Shown: positions 50,217-59,317 of the stretch, in pieces | How positions within the stretch are numbered: the stretch's first letter is position 1 | How the letters are laid out: every line of letters starts with the position of its first letter | Assembly: GCA_018267315.1 (NCBI GenBank) | Contig: JAFDYS010000023.1 | Span: forward strand, 106,344-166,573 | Source: Bacteroidota bacterium | Lineage (GTDB): Bacteria > Bacteroidota > Bacteroidia > Chitinophagales > UBA10324 | DNA: 60,230 nucleotides | Reading direction: 5' to 3' | The notes under the pieces: model-generated | Databases searched by the model: none | What the model was told of the DNA's origin: nothing | The model's input: only the letters and a program-made list of their open reading frames with translations | Program-made: the position numbers and the translations under genes

Positions 50217-53072
50217 TCACTCAATCACCAGTTTCTGCTGCCTGGTGGATTCGTTGTTTCGAAGTTGCAGACAGTAAATGCCTTTTGCAAATCCGGTGAG
50301 ATCGAGTTTCATCACAACTCCGCTCACCAATCCATCCCGTGATTCTGAAAACAGTTCGCGGCCGGCAACGTCAAGCACTGAGAGAGTCACCTTTCCTTCC
50401 ATCTGCGCCAAATTGGTAAGTGTGAGCAATCCGTTTGAAGGATTCGGGAAAATTTCGAAGGCAGCATCGTCAGTCGTCACGGTATTTCCAGTAGCCACCT
50501 GAATAGTGGCAGGTGAACGATCGCTAATGCACTCAACAGAGGGAGTATGCACTTCCCAATCGTAGAAATAATAGTAGTAATCGCTGCCTGCCTGCGAGTT
50601 GTTTATGGAAAGCAAGTCGCCGGTCACGTATGGGTAATCCACGCCGCTGGAACTGCGGCTCAACCGCGGTGAATTATAACCAAGCAGCAAAATGTTTTGC
50701 GCCGTATCCGTTCCGAGTTGATACCCGTTGCCGGGCTCGAGTGCAAAGTTGAGCGTAACACGGCTGCTGTCTGTTGGAATATCAGCCGATACACTGTTGA
50801 TCAGCGTTCCGTTGTGATCACGCAGAGTGATGATACGCATGCCGGGTTCATCGGTATAAACCTTCACGGAAGAGAGCGTGCAGTTTTTATACACATCAAA
50901 GATGAGGTAGTTATTGGTGGTGTTGCCGCTGTAATTGGATGATCCCGTGTGCTTAAACTGACCACCCTGCAGCGTATCGCCTGCAAAGAGTTTGCGGTCT
51001 TCAGCATAGTACACTTCACCGCCGTAGGCAAAAGTGGTGTAGGTATCTCCGAATCCGATGGGTGATCCGCCTGCCGGCACATCATACCAGTAGATGTCAG
51101 TTCCTTCGGCAGTCAGCGTAACTTCCTGCGGAGCGCCAATGGTTACATCAGTGGTTACCGGCGCCGGAGATGCCAGCATGTTTACAGTAACCGGTACGGA
51201 AGGCCAGTCCTGGCACATTCCGGGAACTGCAACAAAATAATCTCCTGATTCTGTAGCTTCAATACTCTGTGTAGTCTCGCCGGTTGACCAGGTGTATGAA
51301 TCAGCAGCACTGCTGGTAAGCGTAACTGACCCGCCCTGGCAAAAGGTGAGATCACCGCTAACAGTCACTGTAGGAATGGAAGGCGGATTTACCACAACCG
51401 AAATAGGAACCGAAGTAACCGAGCAGGCATCGTTTGATGAAACGGCCTTGCAATAGTAGTTTCCGCAATCGGCTACTGATATGCTTTGCCCTGTTGAACT
51501 ATCCGACCACAGATAGGAGTAGCCCAATGGCAGCGAAGCCGCGGTGAGCGTTACGGAACTGCCCGGGCAGAAGACCGTGGATCCTGAAGCGCTGATGGAG
51601 AAATCCGGGGATACACAACTGTTTTCAACCACCGTCACAAATTGGTCAGGTTTCGGATTTAATATGGTTTTGGTAGTGCCGGATGGCCAATACACTACTG
51701 CGGAATCAATCGTGGTGGCTGTACCTAATCCGAAATGAAGACTGGTGGAGTTGCATGTGCCGTAGCTTTCACCCGCATGCACTTCACGTACCTGTTTTCC
51801 CCATGAGCCATAGAGCGTCACGCGCGCACCGTAAGAGGCGGGCGTTGCCGTTGATCCCACGAGATTGAATGTGATGAAATGATTTCCGTTGTTCGAGTTG
51901 TTGAGCCAGAACACATCATCAACGGACGTAGGAGTCGTATAGATTTGTGCATAGCTCGCATAGATATCCACGCGGCCGTCGTGATTCAGATCACCGATCG
52001 CGAACGATTCCATTTTGCCGGACCCGAAAACATCAGTGATTTCTGTGAAGGTGTGGTTGCCATTGTTGTGAAAAAGCTGGTAGGTGGTGCCGGTGACGAG
52101 TATGTCAATAAAACCATCGTTGTCAAAGTCCTCCATTACAGATTCAATGGGGTATATGGAAATATTAAAACCGGAACCTGAGGCAATGTTGGTCATGTGA
52201 CCGGTGCCGTCGTTCTCCAGCAACTTTACAGGAATGTCATAATCAACCTGAATGGCATCGAGGTCGCCGTCATTGTCAATATCACCGAAGTTGCACGTCC
52301 AGGTTTGCCCGCTGTCAGCCAATGTGTATTGTGAAGCGGCTGAAGTATAAGTGCCGTCGCCGTTGTTGACAAAGAGAACGTCTATTCTGCGGCCATCGGC
52401 AGGGTTGTTTACAAACTGGCGGCACTTGGCGATGTAGAAGTCCACGTCGCCGTCATTGTCAAAATCCGTCCACACACTTCCGTAGTTTCCGCTGTCATCG
52501 GTATTGGTGACATCAAAATCAATAATGCTGCTTGCGGAAAGAGTTCCGTCGCCATTGTTTGTCCAGATGTGGCTCTCGGCATCATCATCGCAGGCGAATA
52601 AATCTTCCCACCCGTCATTGTTTACATCCATCACATTGATGTTTTGCACGAAGAAGCCGGAGTTGGGCATGCTGGTCACCGATCCGGAAAGTCCCGTGTC
52701 ATCAATCATCATGATCCTCACGGCGGGTCCGCCACCGCCGGCAACCACATCTTTGAATCCGTTATGGTCAAAGTCACCCACGCACATTCCCCAGGCCCAG
52801 CCGCTGTTATTTCCAAAATCGCCGATCAGGTTGTGAGAAAATTTCTTTCCTGAAATCTGATAATCGATGTACAGAATATGACCCTCTTCCAGTCGCACCA
52901 GATCATCCAGGCCGTCGCCGTTAATGTCAGTGACGGCTACGGAGCAACCGCTGTGTGTAACACCCTGCAGCTGATCATCGGCGTTGATGAAACTGAACTG
53001 TGCCGCCGCCGGCACGGAAACAGTAATAAGCAGAATGAGCAATGCAATAACTGGTTTGTAATGTTGCTTCAT
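50217..53072 (-). CDS. Large secreted FG-GAP/UnbV-type protein with T9SS sorting domain
   Basis: A 951-residue protein. MKQHYKPVIALLILLITVSVPAAAQ is a signal peptide. Residues about 40-370 hold FG-GAP/VCBS-like repeats with Ca-binding DxNxDGxxD motifs (DINGDGLDDLV, DFDHNGFKDVV, DFDNDGDVDFY, DIDNDGDLDAI, DFDNDGFIDIL, DLNHDGRVDIY). An ASPIC/UnbV domain follows (about 400-470; TPASYGARVTLYGSWGKQVREVHAGESYGTCNSTSLHFGLG). Then Ig-like modules (CPGSSVTLTA, CQGGSVTLTS) and a long beta region precede the C-terminal T9SS domain (IFPNPSNG...VLDVAGRELF...GIYCLQL). It is likely a surface protein. Its head faces the cytochrome gene, which is on the same strand upstream. Confidence 0.9.
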   Translation of the reverse strand: MKQHYKPVIALLILLITVSVPAAAQFSFINADDQLQGVTHSGCSVAVTDINGDGLDDLVRLEEGHILYIDYQISGKKFSHNLIGDFGNNSGWAWGMCVGDFDHNGFKDVVAGGGGPAVRIMMIDDTGLSGSVTSMPNSGFFVQNINVMDVNNDGWEDLFACDDDAESHIWTNNGDGTLSASSIIDFDVTNTDDSGNYGSVWTDFDNDGDVDFYIAKCRQFVNNPADGRRIDVLFVNNGDGTYTSAASQYTLADSGQTWTCNFGDIDNDGDLDAIQVDYDIPVKLLENDGTGHMTNIASGSGFNISIYPIESVMEDFDNDGFIDILVTGTTYQLFHNNGNHTFTEITDVFGSGKMESFAIGDLNHDGRVDIYASYAQIYTTPTSVDDVFWLNNSNNGNHFITFNLVGSTATPASYGARVTLYGSWGKQVREVHAGESYGTCNSTSLHFGLGTATTIDSAVVYWPSGTTKTILNPKPDQFVTVVENSCVSPDFSISASGSTVFCPGSSVTLTAASLPLGYSYLWSDSSTGQSISVADCGNYYCKAVSSNDACSVTSVPISVVVNPPSIPTVTVSGDLTFCQGGSVTLTSSAADSYTWSTGETTQSIEATESGDYFVAVPGMCQDWPSVPVTVNMLASPAPVTTDVTIGAPQEVTLTAEGTDIYWYDVPAGGSPIGFGDTYTTFAYGGEVYYAEDRKLFAGDTLQGGQFKHTGSSNYSGNTTNNYLIFDVYKNCTLSSVKVYTDEPGMRIITLRDHNGTLINSVSADIPTDSSRVTLNFALEPGNGYQLGTDTAQNILLLGYNSPRLSRSSSGVDYPYVTGDLLSINNSQAGSDYYYYFYDWEVHTPSVECISDRSPATIQVATGNTVTTDDAAFEIFPNPSNGLLTLTNLAQMEGKVTLSVLDVAGRELFSESRDGLVSGVVMKLDLTGFAKGIYCLQLRNNESTRQQKLVIE

Positions 53073-53144
53073 TGTATCATGATTATGGTGGTGAAAGAGA
53101 GTGATAGTTCTTGCTAAAGTATTCACAAATTCAGGATTCCCGGT

Positions 53145-55112
53145 TTAGCGCTTTATCGCATTAAAAATCTTATAGACAAATCGGCCCTGATCGGTTGTTA
53201 ATTCAATCAGATAAATGCCTCCGTTTGCCGGTAAGGAAATCGGGATGGAGCGACTTTGGCTGTTGATAGCAATGGCGGCTCCTTTTTTACCATCAGTTCC
53301 GTAGATGGTGGCTGCATGAATCAGGATCGCGCCGCTATTTTCAATCATTGCCAAACCGGAACCCGGGACACTGATAACGGACAGGGCTGCAGGCGTCACA
53401 CTGCCGGCGGCTAGTGTCGGGAGGTTGATGTTGAGCAACGAATCGTGTGCTGCGACAATGGGAGAACCGTCAGCGGCGAGATACATTTGCCGGAAAGCAT
53501 CAATCTCGTTGCTTGAGTAATTGAACATGTCTTCCACCCAGCGCGGCGGCACCGATTGATACAGCACTTTTGCATAAAGGTTCAGCGGTCCGCTGATGCC
53601 GTCGAGAGCGATGTGGTAATGAACAATGTCGCGCCCGCTTCCTTCGGTATTGTTTGTCTTGTTGAAATCAGGATCGTCAAGGGCGCTCCCCGCGATTTGT
53701 ACCGTATCGTAAACCGGTGAATTGGTTACGAATCCTTCGGGCGGAATGCGGTTATCCTTCAGCAGTTGGTCGGCGCGTTCAAGTACGGTGGTGACATCGC
53801 CGTTCACATCACCCATAATCATTTCATAGATCTGCACCTGGTGCGGATCGCTGATCACATTGTAGTGCGTTTCATAGGCGGCATCAATATTTTTCACTTC
53901 ATTGTTGCTGTCAAAGACGCCGGATTGAAAAACTGTGTCACCGGCAGTTGTGGTCACGATCAGTTGCACCACAGCACGGCGGCTCGGGTAACCGGAGGGA
54001 AACTTATGCCCGGCGTTGTTCGTGATGCGAAAGCTGAGGAAGGCCGTATCGGTACTGATGCTGTCCAGATTCAATTGAACATCGAGCGATTGCTGAGTCA
54101 GCATCCGGTAAGTAGCTGCGAGAGTGGAATCAAAATTTACATCAGGTGCGGTAATACCGAGTGAATCTTTGTTCTGTTTTATCAGGTTTACCATGAAATA
54201 ATTTCCGCCGGCGAATTGATGCTGGTTGAATGGTGATCGCGGATCCAGGGCCAGAATGTTATTGGCGATGATCACGCCATCTTCGATCTGCGGCATGTGA
54301 CAGGTTTGGCACACTTTGCCGTCGTCCTGGCTGAAGACCGAATTCAGCCATTCATGAAAAGTGGCCTGCTCCACAAACGTATTGCCTGTGAAGTTGCCAT
54401 TGAGGTCAACGCTTTTGGTGATGAGCGTATGGCAACCGGAACAAACCTGAGACGTGAACATGTGATCACTGAATTCGGGTGTCAACCCTTCGTAGAGTTG
54501 CATGGGCCCGACAAACGGATCACCGAACGGTCCGTATTCCACCTTCGAGGTATCATAGTGCAGATCTCCGGAGAAAGTTGTTCCCAGGTTTTGAGGACTG
54601 ATCATGTGACAGCTTCCGCAGCTGACCCCATTGAGCCCGAGCGTATCAGCATACAAATCGGTAAGCGTGTAGTAAGTTTCACCATGGAACACGGCTGTGA
54701 AATGCCCCATGGGCGCATGGCAGGATGTGCACTTGGTCTGCAGTTCTTCAGCATGACCGGGATTGATCAAAATTTCGTGACTCACTTTAGCCCGCCATAA
54801 TGGATCTTTGGCTGAGTTGGCCATCATCGAAGTTTCCCAATCATCGTACAGGTTAATATCAACGCCGTTAGCATCCACATTGGCCAGGTGCGTGGTATCG
54901 TAACCATGGCATCCTTTGCAATGTCCGGAAGTGAGGAAATACTGTCCCGGTTCAATCGGCCCAAGAGGTTTGCCTTCATTCAACCGGGCAAACTGCTCCC
55001 GTTCCTTCAGGGTATGAAAGGTCTTCACTTCGTCTTTTCGCAGCGAGGAGAAAGAGATGGCAACAGCAGAAAAAACGGTAAGCAGGGCGAGCAATAATTT
55101 GCTCTGTTGCAT
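53145..55112 (-). CDS. Secreted five-heme c-type cytochrome, probable T9SS tail
   Basis: A 655-residue protein with a signal peptide (MQQSKLLLALLTVFSAVAISFSS). Five CxxCH heme motifs are seen: CKGCH (65-69), CTSCH (128-132), CGSCH (165-169), CSGCH (224-228) and CQTCH (268-272). The arrangement resembles cytochrome c554-like multiheme proteins. The middle region is beta-rich. The end (IYGTDGKKGAAI...NGGIYLIELTTDQGRFVYKIF) resembles a T9SS type A domain without the YPNP start, so surface exposure is likely but not certain. Possible roles are extracellular electron transfer or redox chemistry in the envelope. It shares its strand with the FG-GAP protein gene, 72 bases downstream. Confidence 0.88.
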   Translation of the reverse strand: MQQSKLLLALLTVFSAVAISFSSLRKDEVKTFHTLKEREQFARLNEGKPLGPIEPGQYFLTSGHCKGCHGYDTTHLANVDANGVDINLYDDWETSMMANSAKDPLWRAKVSHEILINPGHAEELQTKCTSCHAPMGHFTAVFHGETYYTLTDLYADTLGLNGVSCGSCHMISPQNLGTTFSGDLHYDTSKVEYGPFGDPFVGPMQLYEGLTPEFSDHMFTSQVCSGCHTLITKSVDLNGNFTGNTFVEQATFHEWLNSVFSQDDGKVCQTCHMPQIEDGVIIANNILALDPRSPFNQHQFAGGNYFMVNLIKQNKDSLGITAPDVNFDSTLAATYRMLTQQSLDVQLNLDSISTDTAFLSFRITNNAGHKFPSGYPSRRAVVQLIVTTTAGDTVFQSGVFDSNNEVKNIDAAYETHYNVISDPHQVQIYEMIMGDVNGDVTTVLERADQLLKDNRIPPEGFVTNSPVYDTVQIAGSALDDPDFNKTNNTEGSGRDIVHYHIALDGISGPLNLYAKVLYQSVPPRWVEDMFNYSSNEIDAFRQMYLAADGSPIVAAHDSLLNINLPTLAAGSVTPAALSVISVPGSGLAMIENSGAILIHAATIYGTDGKKGAAIAINSQSRSIPISLPANGGIYLIELTTDQGRFVYKIFNAIKR

Positions 55113-55173
55113 AGGATATTAGTGTTGCGGCCAAGATAAGTAAAACACCATGCAATCATCATGACCGCTTCGT

Positions 55174-55181
55174 TACTTTTG
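55174..55181 (+). promoter_or_regulatory. Candidate -7 box TACTTTTG for sulfotransferase 7
   Basis: TAnnTTTG match 17-24 bases upstream of the sulfotransferase 7 ATG, in the divergent region shared with the cytochrome gene. Confidence 0.4.
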
Positions 55182-55197
55182 ACCGCATTATTATTTC

Positions 55198-56205
55198 ATG
55201 CCATTCATATTTGTAACCGGAAACAGCCGCAGCGGCACCAAGATGATGGGCCGCATACTCCATAACCATCAGTTGGTTCATTCGTTTCCTGAGATGCATT
55301 TTTTCGAACAACTGTGGTCGAGCCGCGATAAGGGAAAAATTTTATCGGATGATGAAGCATTGAAGCTCGCTTCGCTGCTGCTGAATATTTCGCGTGAAGG
55401 ATATTTTGCAAAGCGGCATCCGGAAGACTTTGCATCTGATGCGCGGCCCATCATTGAGGCTGTTTCTGCAGATGCACGTACCGGTACTGAAGTTTTTTCA
55501 CGCGTATTACTGGCTGAGTCGAAGAAAAACGGCAAGGAAATTCCCTGCGACCAAACACCACAAAATGTCTTTTACATCCGCGAGATACTCGAGGTGTTTC
55601 CCGATGCCTGCTTCCTCAACATGGTACGTGATCCGCGCGATGTGCTGCTGTCACAGAAAAGAAAGTGGAAGCGCCGGTTTCTCGGCGGCGCCCACGCCAC
55701 CTGGTTCGAAACCATCCGCGCCTGGACGAATTATCATCCCATCACCATCAGCAAGCTTTGGAATTCGGCCATTCATGCCAGAGAGGCCGTGAAGGATAAG
55801 CGAGTGATGAGTGTGAAATTTGAAGAGTTGCTGAAAGAACCTGATCGGATTATTGAAGGAATTTGCTACTTCCTACGCATTCCTTTCAGTGCAGAAATGA
55901 AACAGGTTCCCCAAGTGGGATCATCCAGTGGTCTTGATAAGGCGGACACAAAAGGAATTAATGCCGACCGCGCGCAAAGCTGGGGCAAAGGCGGATTGAA
56001 TAAGACGGAGATCTGGTTTTGCCAGCGCACCTGCCGTTCATACATGCAACGACTCGGATACGAAGAGTTGAAGGTTACTCCCAACCCGCTTTCGGTGGTT
56101 TTCTATTACCTCATATTTCCTTTCAAACTGGGCTTGGCCTTTCTGCTGAATCTTCATCGCATGAAAAACATTGGCGAGACCATATTGAAACGCCTTGGAC
56201 GGTAA
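55198..56205 (+). CDS. Sulfotransferase 7 (divergent family)
   Basis: A 335-residue protein of the other bacterial sulfotransferase subgroup (PF13469-like). PAPS loop: FIFVTGNSRSGTKMMGRIL; 3'-phosphate segment: NMVRDPRDVLLSQKRKW. It lacks the KEPxFF and GRDLSxW signatures of the six clustered genes, so it is a different lineage. The C-terminus carries a hydrophobic stretch (FYYLIFPFKLGLAFLLN) that may anchor it to the membrane. The acceptor is unknown. It is followed after 50 bases by asd, which is likely coincidental. Confidence 0.85.
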   Translation: MPFIFVTGNSRSGTKMMGRILHNHQLVHSFPEMHFFEQLWSSRDKGKILSDDEALKLASLLLNISREGYFAKRHPEDFASDARPIIEAVSADARTGTEVFSRVLLAESKKNGKEIPCDQTPQNVFYIREILEVFPDACFLNMVRDPRDVLLSQKRKWKRRFLGGAHATWFETIRAWTNYHPITISKLWNSAIHAREAVKDKRVMSVKFEELLKEPDRIIEGICYFLRIPFSAEMKQVPQVGSSSGLDKADTKGINADRAQSWGKGGLNKTEIWFCQRTCRSYMQRLGYEELKVTPNPLSVVFYYLIFPFKLGLAFLLNLHRMKNIGETILKRLGR

Positions 56206-56255
56206 AGACCGATAATTTTCTTTTCCTGAAATTTGCCGCCTTAATACGAACTCAA

Positions 56256-57278
56256 ATGAAAGTAGCCGTAGTTGGTGCAACGGGCCTGGTGGGTTCCACC
56301 ATGCTGAGGGTTTTGGAAGAAAGAAATTTTCCGGTCACTGAATTAATACCTGTTGCTTCTGAAAAATCAGAAGGAAAGGAAGTACAGTTCAAGGGAAAAA
56401 AATTCAAGGTGACCACGCTGCCGAAAGCAGTTGCCATGGAACCCGATATTGCATTGTTTTCTGCCGGTGCAAGTGTTTCACGTGAGTGGGCGCCAAAGTT
56501 TGCTGCTGTTGGAACGGTGGTAATTGATAATTCTTCCTGCTGGCGAATGGAGCCGGGCATCCCGCTCGTGGTTCCGGAAATCAACGGCGATGTGCTTACA
56601 GTTGATGACAAGATCATAGCCAACCCCAATTGCTCCACCATTCAAATGGTGATGGTGCTCGATCCGCTGCATCGCAAATATGGATTGAAGCGCGTGGTGG
56701 TTTCCACTTATCAAAGTGTGAGTGGCACGGGCATGAAGGCCGTGAAGCAGATGATGAATGAGCGAAGCGGCGTGGAAGGTGAGATGGCCTATCCGTATCA
56801 GATAGATTTGAATTGCCTGCCGCACATTGATGTGTTTCTTGACAATGATTACACCAAAGAAGAGATCAAGATGGTGAATGAAACGAGAAAGATTCTGCGC
56901 GCGCCGGAGATCATGGTTTCACCTACCTGCGTGCGCGTGCCTGTGCGCGGCGGACATTCCGAAAGTGTCAATGCTGAGTTTGAAAAGGAATTTGATGTGA
57001 AGGAATTAACGGATATTCTCCGCACCACGCCGGGCGTCGTGTTGGTGGACGATCCCGCCGGCAAGAAATATCCCATGCCGATTGAGGCGGAAGGAAAGGA
57101 TGAAGTATTTGTGGGAAGAATCCGGCGTGATATTTCTCAACCCAGAACACTCAACTGCTGGATCGTTTCCGACAATCTGAGAAAAGGTGCCGCCACCAAT
57201 GCCGTGCAGATTGCTGAATATCTGATGCAACATTCACTGCTGAAAGAATCAGCTCAGAAGGAAATGATCGCACGCTAA
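56256..57278 (+). CDS. asd: Aspartate-semialdehyde dehydrogenase
   Basis: Reduces beta-aspartyl phosphate to aspartate semialdehyde, the branch point to lysine, diaminopimelate, threonine and methionine. The 340-residue protein begins KVAVVGATGLVGSTML (NADP fold), with the active-site Cys in IANPNCSTIQM and the catalytic His in RGGHSESVNAEF; VSTYQSVSGTG is also typical. The ATG giving MKVAVVG is chosen; upstream frame overlaps the sulfotransferase gene. Confidence 0.96.
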   Translation: MKVAVVGATGLVGSTMLRVLEERNFPVTELIPVASEKSEGKEVQFKGKKFKVTTLPKAVAMEPDIALFSAGASVSREWAPKFAAVGTVVIDNSSCWRMEPGIPLVVPEINGDVLTVDDKIIANPNCSTIQMVMVLDPLHRKYGLKRVVVSTYQSVSGTGMKAVKQMMNERSGVEGEMAYPYQIDLNCLPHIDVFLDNDYTKEEIKMVNETRKILRAPEIMVSPTCVRVPVRGGHSESVNAEFEKEFDVKELTDILRTTPGVVLVDDPAGKKYPMPIEAEGKDEVFVGRIRRDISQPRTLNCWIVSDNLRKGAATNAVQIAEYLMQHSLLKESAQKEMIAR

Positions 57279-57333
57279 TGACGATACCTGCATTTTTCAT
57301 TGAGAGGGAGGCATCCTTCAGCAGGGGTACCTT

Positions 57334-57396
57334 TTTTTCTCGCAGATTACGCCAATCAGTTCTTTTCATCTGCCATATCTGCGCCATCTTCGAGAA
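57334..57396. repeat. Degenerate cgcagatt hairpin repeat
   Basis: Words tctcgcagat and atctgcgcc / cttcgaga pair imperfectly, like a dispersed Bacteroidota repeat. It lies in the 248-base gap after asd, which holds no gene that I can support. Confidence 0.5.
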
Positions 57397-57526
57397 AACT
57401 ATAAAAAGATGACTGAATAACGTCATACAGAAGTTTGGGACAGTTCATCCTGAATTTACACTCCCATCTGACATCTGCATTTCTTTATTGCTTCCCCATC
57501 ATCTCATCCATATCTTTCGGTTGGAT

Positions 57527-58084
57527 ATGAACAACCCCTTCAAAACTCCCGTGAAGGTTTCACTTCTTGCCTCTACTGTCAGGAGAGCGCAGGAATTTGC
57601 AGCGGCCGTAGTCAGCACCGTTGATTACCGGGACAGCAATCAATCTGTGAAAGCCAAAATTCAGGATGATCATTTCATTAGCAAACTGGGTGAAGAAGCC
57701 GTGAAGGTGGTTTTCAAAGCCAGAGGCGCCCAAGTGGAAGGACCGGATTACACCATTTACGATGGCAAAAAGAAAAGCTGGAATGCCGACCTGGTGATCA
57801 ACGGAATTGAAGTAGCTGTGAAGACACAGAAAAAATCAGCGGCCAATAAATACGGACTATCGTGGACGTTTCAGCATTCTGAAATCCGTAAAGATCCGAT
57901 CCTCAAAAATCCCGAGGCCTGGGTGTGTTTTGTGGAGGTCGATGATTCAGATACGAAGTACAAATGCATCATTTTTCCTCCGGTAAAAATCAAGAAGCTA
58001 CATTTCACGGAGCCCAAGCTCAAACATTTGAAAGGGAAGAAGAAGGTGGTTTACGCTTCGGACTTGTTAAGCACCAAATCTTGA
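57527..58084 (+). CDS. Possible restriction-endonuclease-fold protein
   Basis: A 185-residue basic protein. The stretch SKLGEEAVKVVFKARGAQVEGPDYTIYDGKKKSWNADLVINGIEVAVKTQ resembles a PD-(D/E)XK core, with Asp88 and Lys99 in place, but the acidic residue before the Lys is Ala97 (IEVAVKT instead of the usual IEVKT type). Either Glu95 takes over or the enzyme is inactive. No methyltransferase or other defence gene is nearby. The ATG MNNPFKTP is chosen over one 13 codons earlier. The family is not recognised with confidence. Confidence 0.5.
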   Translation: MNNPFKTPVKVSLLASTVRRAQEFAAAVVSTVDYRDSNQSVKAKIQDDHFISKLGEEAVKVVFKARGAQVEGPDYTIYDGKKKSWNADLVINGIEVAVKTQKKSAANKYGLSWTFQHSEIRKDPILKNPEAWVCFVEVDDSDTKYKCIIFPPVKIKKLHFTEPKLKHLKGKKKVVYASDLLSTKS

Positions 58085-58090
58085 ACCTTA

Positions 58091-58160
58091 TTGCGATCCC
58101 GAACTGAGTTCAGAATGACTCACAGAGGCGTAATGTCATGCTGAACTTGTTTCAGCATCC
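58091..58160. repeat. Dispersed repeat with gtcatgctgaac words
   Basis: Contains gagttcagaatgac and gtcatgctgaacttg followed by tttcagcatcc, with a short gctgaa/ttcagc hairpin. This wording is common in Bacteroidota intergenic repeats. It lies between the convergent nuclease-like and PfkB genes. Confidence 0.65.
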
Positions 58161-58203
58161 GCCTGAACAAAATGATGGTACATCTGGGATGCCGTATGGG
58201 CGT

Positions 58204-59184
58204 TCAGTCCACCAGCGCAATATCAAACTGCACGAGATCCACAAAGTCGTTCACCCGCTCTTCAATATCATCCTCGGTGAGTTCAGTGAGCCGCTCGGTT
58301 CCGAATTTCTCCACACAGAATGAGGCCATCGCCGAGCCGTAAATCACGGCGCGCTTCATATTGTCGTACGAAATGTCATTGGTCTTGGCGAGGTAACCGA
58401 TGAATCCGCCGGCAAAGGAATCGCCGGCGCCGGTGGGATCAAACACTTCTTCGAGCGGGAGTGCCGGGGCGAAGAACACATTGCTTTCGTGGAAGAGCAG
58501 CGCACCATGTTCTCCTTTCTTGATGATAAGATAGGAGGGACCCATCTGCAGAATTTTCTTCGCAGCTTTCACCAGTGAGTATTCATGTGTGAGTTCGCGC
58601 GCTTCGGCATCATTGATCACAAGCACATCCACCATGGTAAACACTTCAGCCAGTTCTTTCGGTGTATGCTTCATCCAGAAATTCATCGTGTCCATCACGA
58701 TCAGCTTCGGGCGCTTCTTCATTCGCTTGATCACTGATATTTGTATGGCAGGCGTGAGATTGCCCAGCATCAGGAAGTCGCCGGACTTATAGCCATCCGG
58801 TAAAACGGGATCAAAGGTGGCCAGCACATTCAGATCGGTGACAAGCGTATCACGCGTATTCATGTCGAGGTGATATTTCCCTTGCCAGAAAAATGATTTT
58901 TCATTTTCCCTGATCTGCACGCCCTCGGTATTCACCCCCCGGTCATTCAGCATCTTCAAATGTGATTTAGGAAAATCCCCGCCCACCACTGAAACGAGGT
59001 TAATGTTTTGGGTGAAGTATGAGGCCACGAGAGAAATGTAAGCGCCCGTGCCGCCGATGATGCGCTCGGCTTTTCCAAACGGCGTTTCAATGGAATCAAA
59101 GGCCACGGTTCCTACAACTACAATGGATGATGTCTCACTTTCCGATGACTGGAATGAACGCTGGATGGTTTCTAATAACGACAT
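58204..59184 (-). CDS. PfkB family carbohydrate/nucleoside kinase
   Basis: A 326-residue ribokinase-fold protein. PfkB signatures are seen: the N-terminal glycine-rich IIGGTGAYISLVASYF and the C-terminal DPTGAGDSFAGGFIGYL with the catalytic Asp. It resembles the adenosine-kinase-like or sugar-kinase members; the substrate cannot be fixed. It has no visible operon partner and is divergent from the BadF-type kinase gene. Confidence 0.88.
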   Translation of the reverse strand: MSLLETIQRSFQSSESETSSIVVVGTVAFDSIETPFGKAERIIGGTGAYISLVASYFTQNINLVSVVGGDFPKSHLKMLNDRGVNTEGVQIRENEKSFFWQGKYHLDMNTRDTLVTDLNVLATFDPVLPDGYKSGDFLMLGNLTPAIQISVIKRMKKRPKLIVMDTMNFWMKHTPKELAEVFTMVDVLVINDAEARELTHEYSLVKAAKKILQMGPSYLIIKKGEHGALLFHESNVFFAPALPLEEVFDPTGAGDSFAGGFIGYLAKTNDISYDNMKRAVIYGSAMASFCVEKFGTERLTELTEDDIEERVNDFVDLVQFDIALVD

Positions 59185-59317
59185 ATATAAGCTGGTGGTT
59201 GGTTCCGGTTTGAAGAGGCAAAGTTGCGTGATCAGGTTGCTTCATGTTCAACTCCCTCTAAAAAATATTCACAGCCGATGTAGTTTACCATAAAGAGAGG
59301 GTAGATGTTTCTTTTCT

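Noticed and set aside
57527..58084. Restriction-modification system
   Set aside because: No methyltransferase or specificity gene is near, and the core motif is altered; only a tentative fold call is kept.
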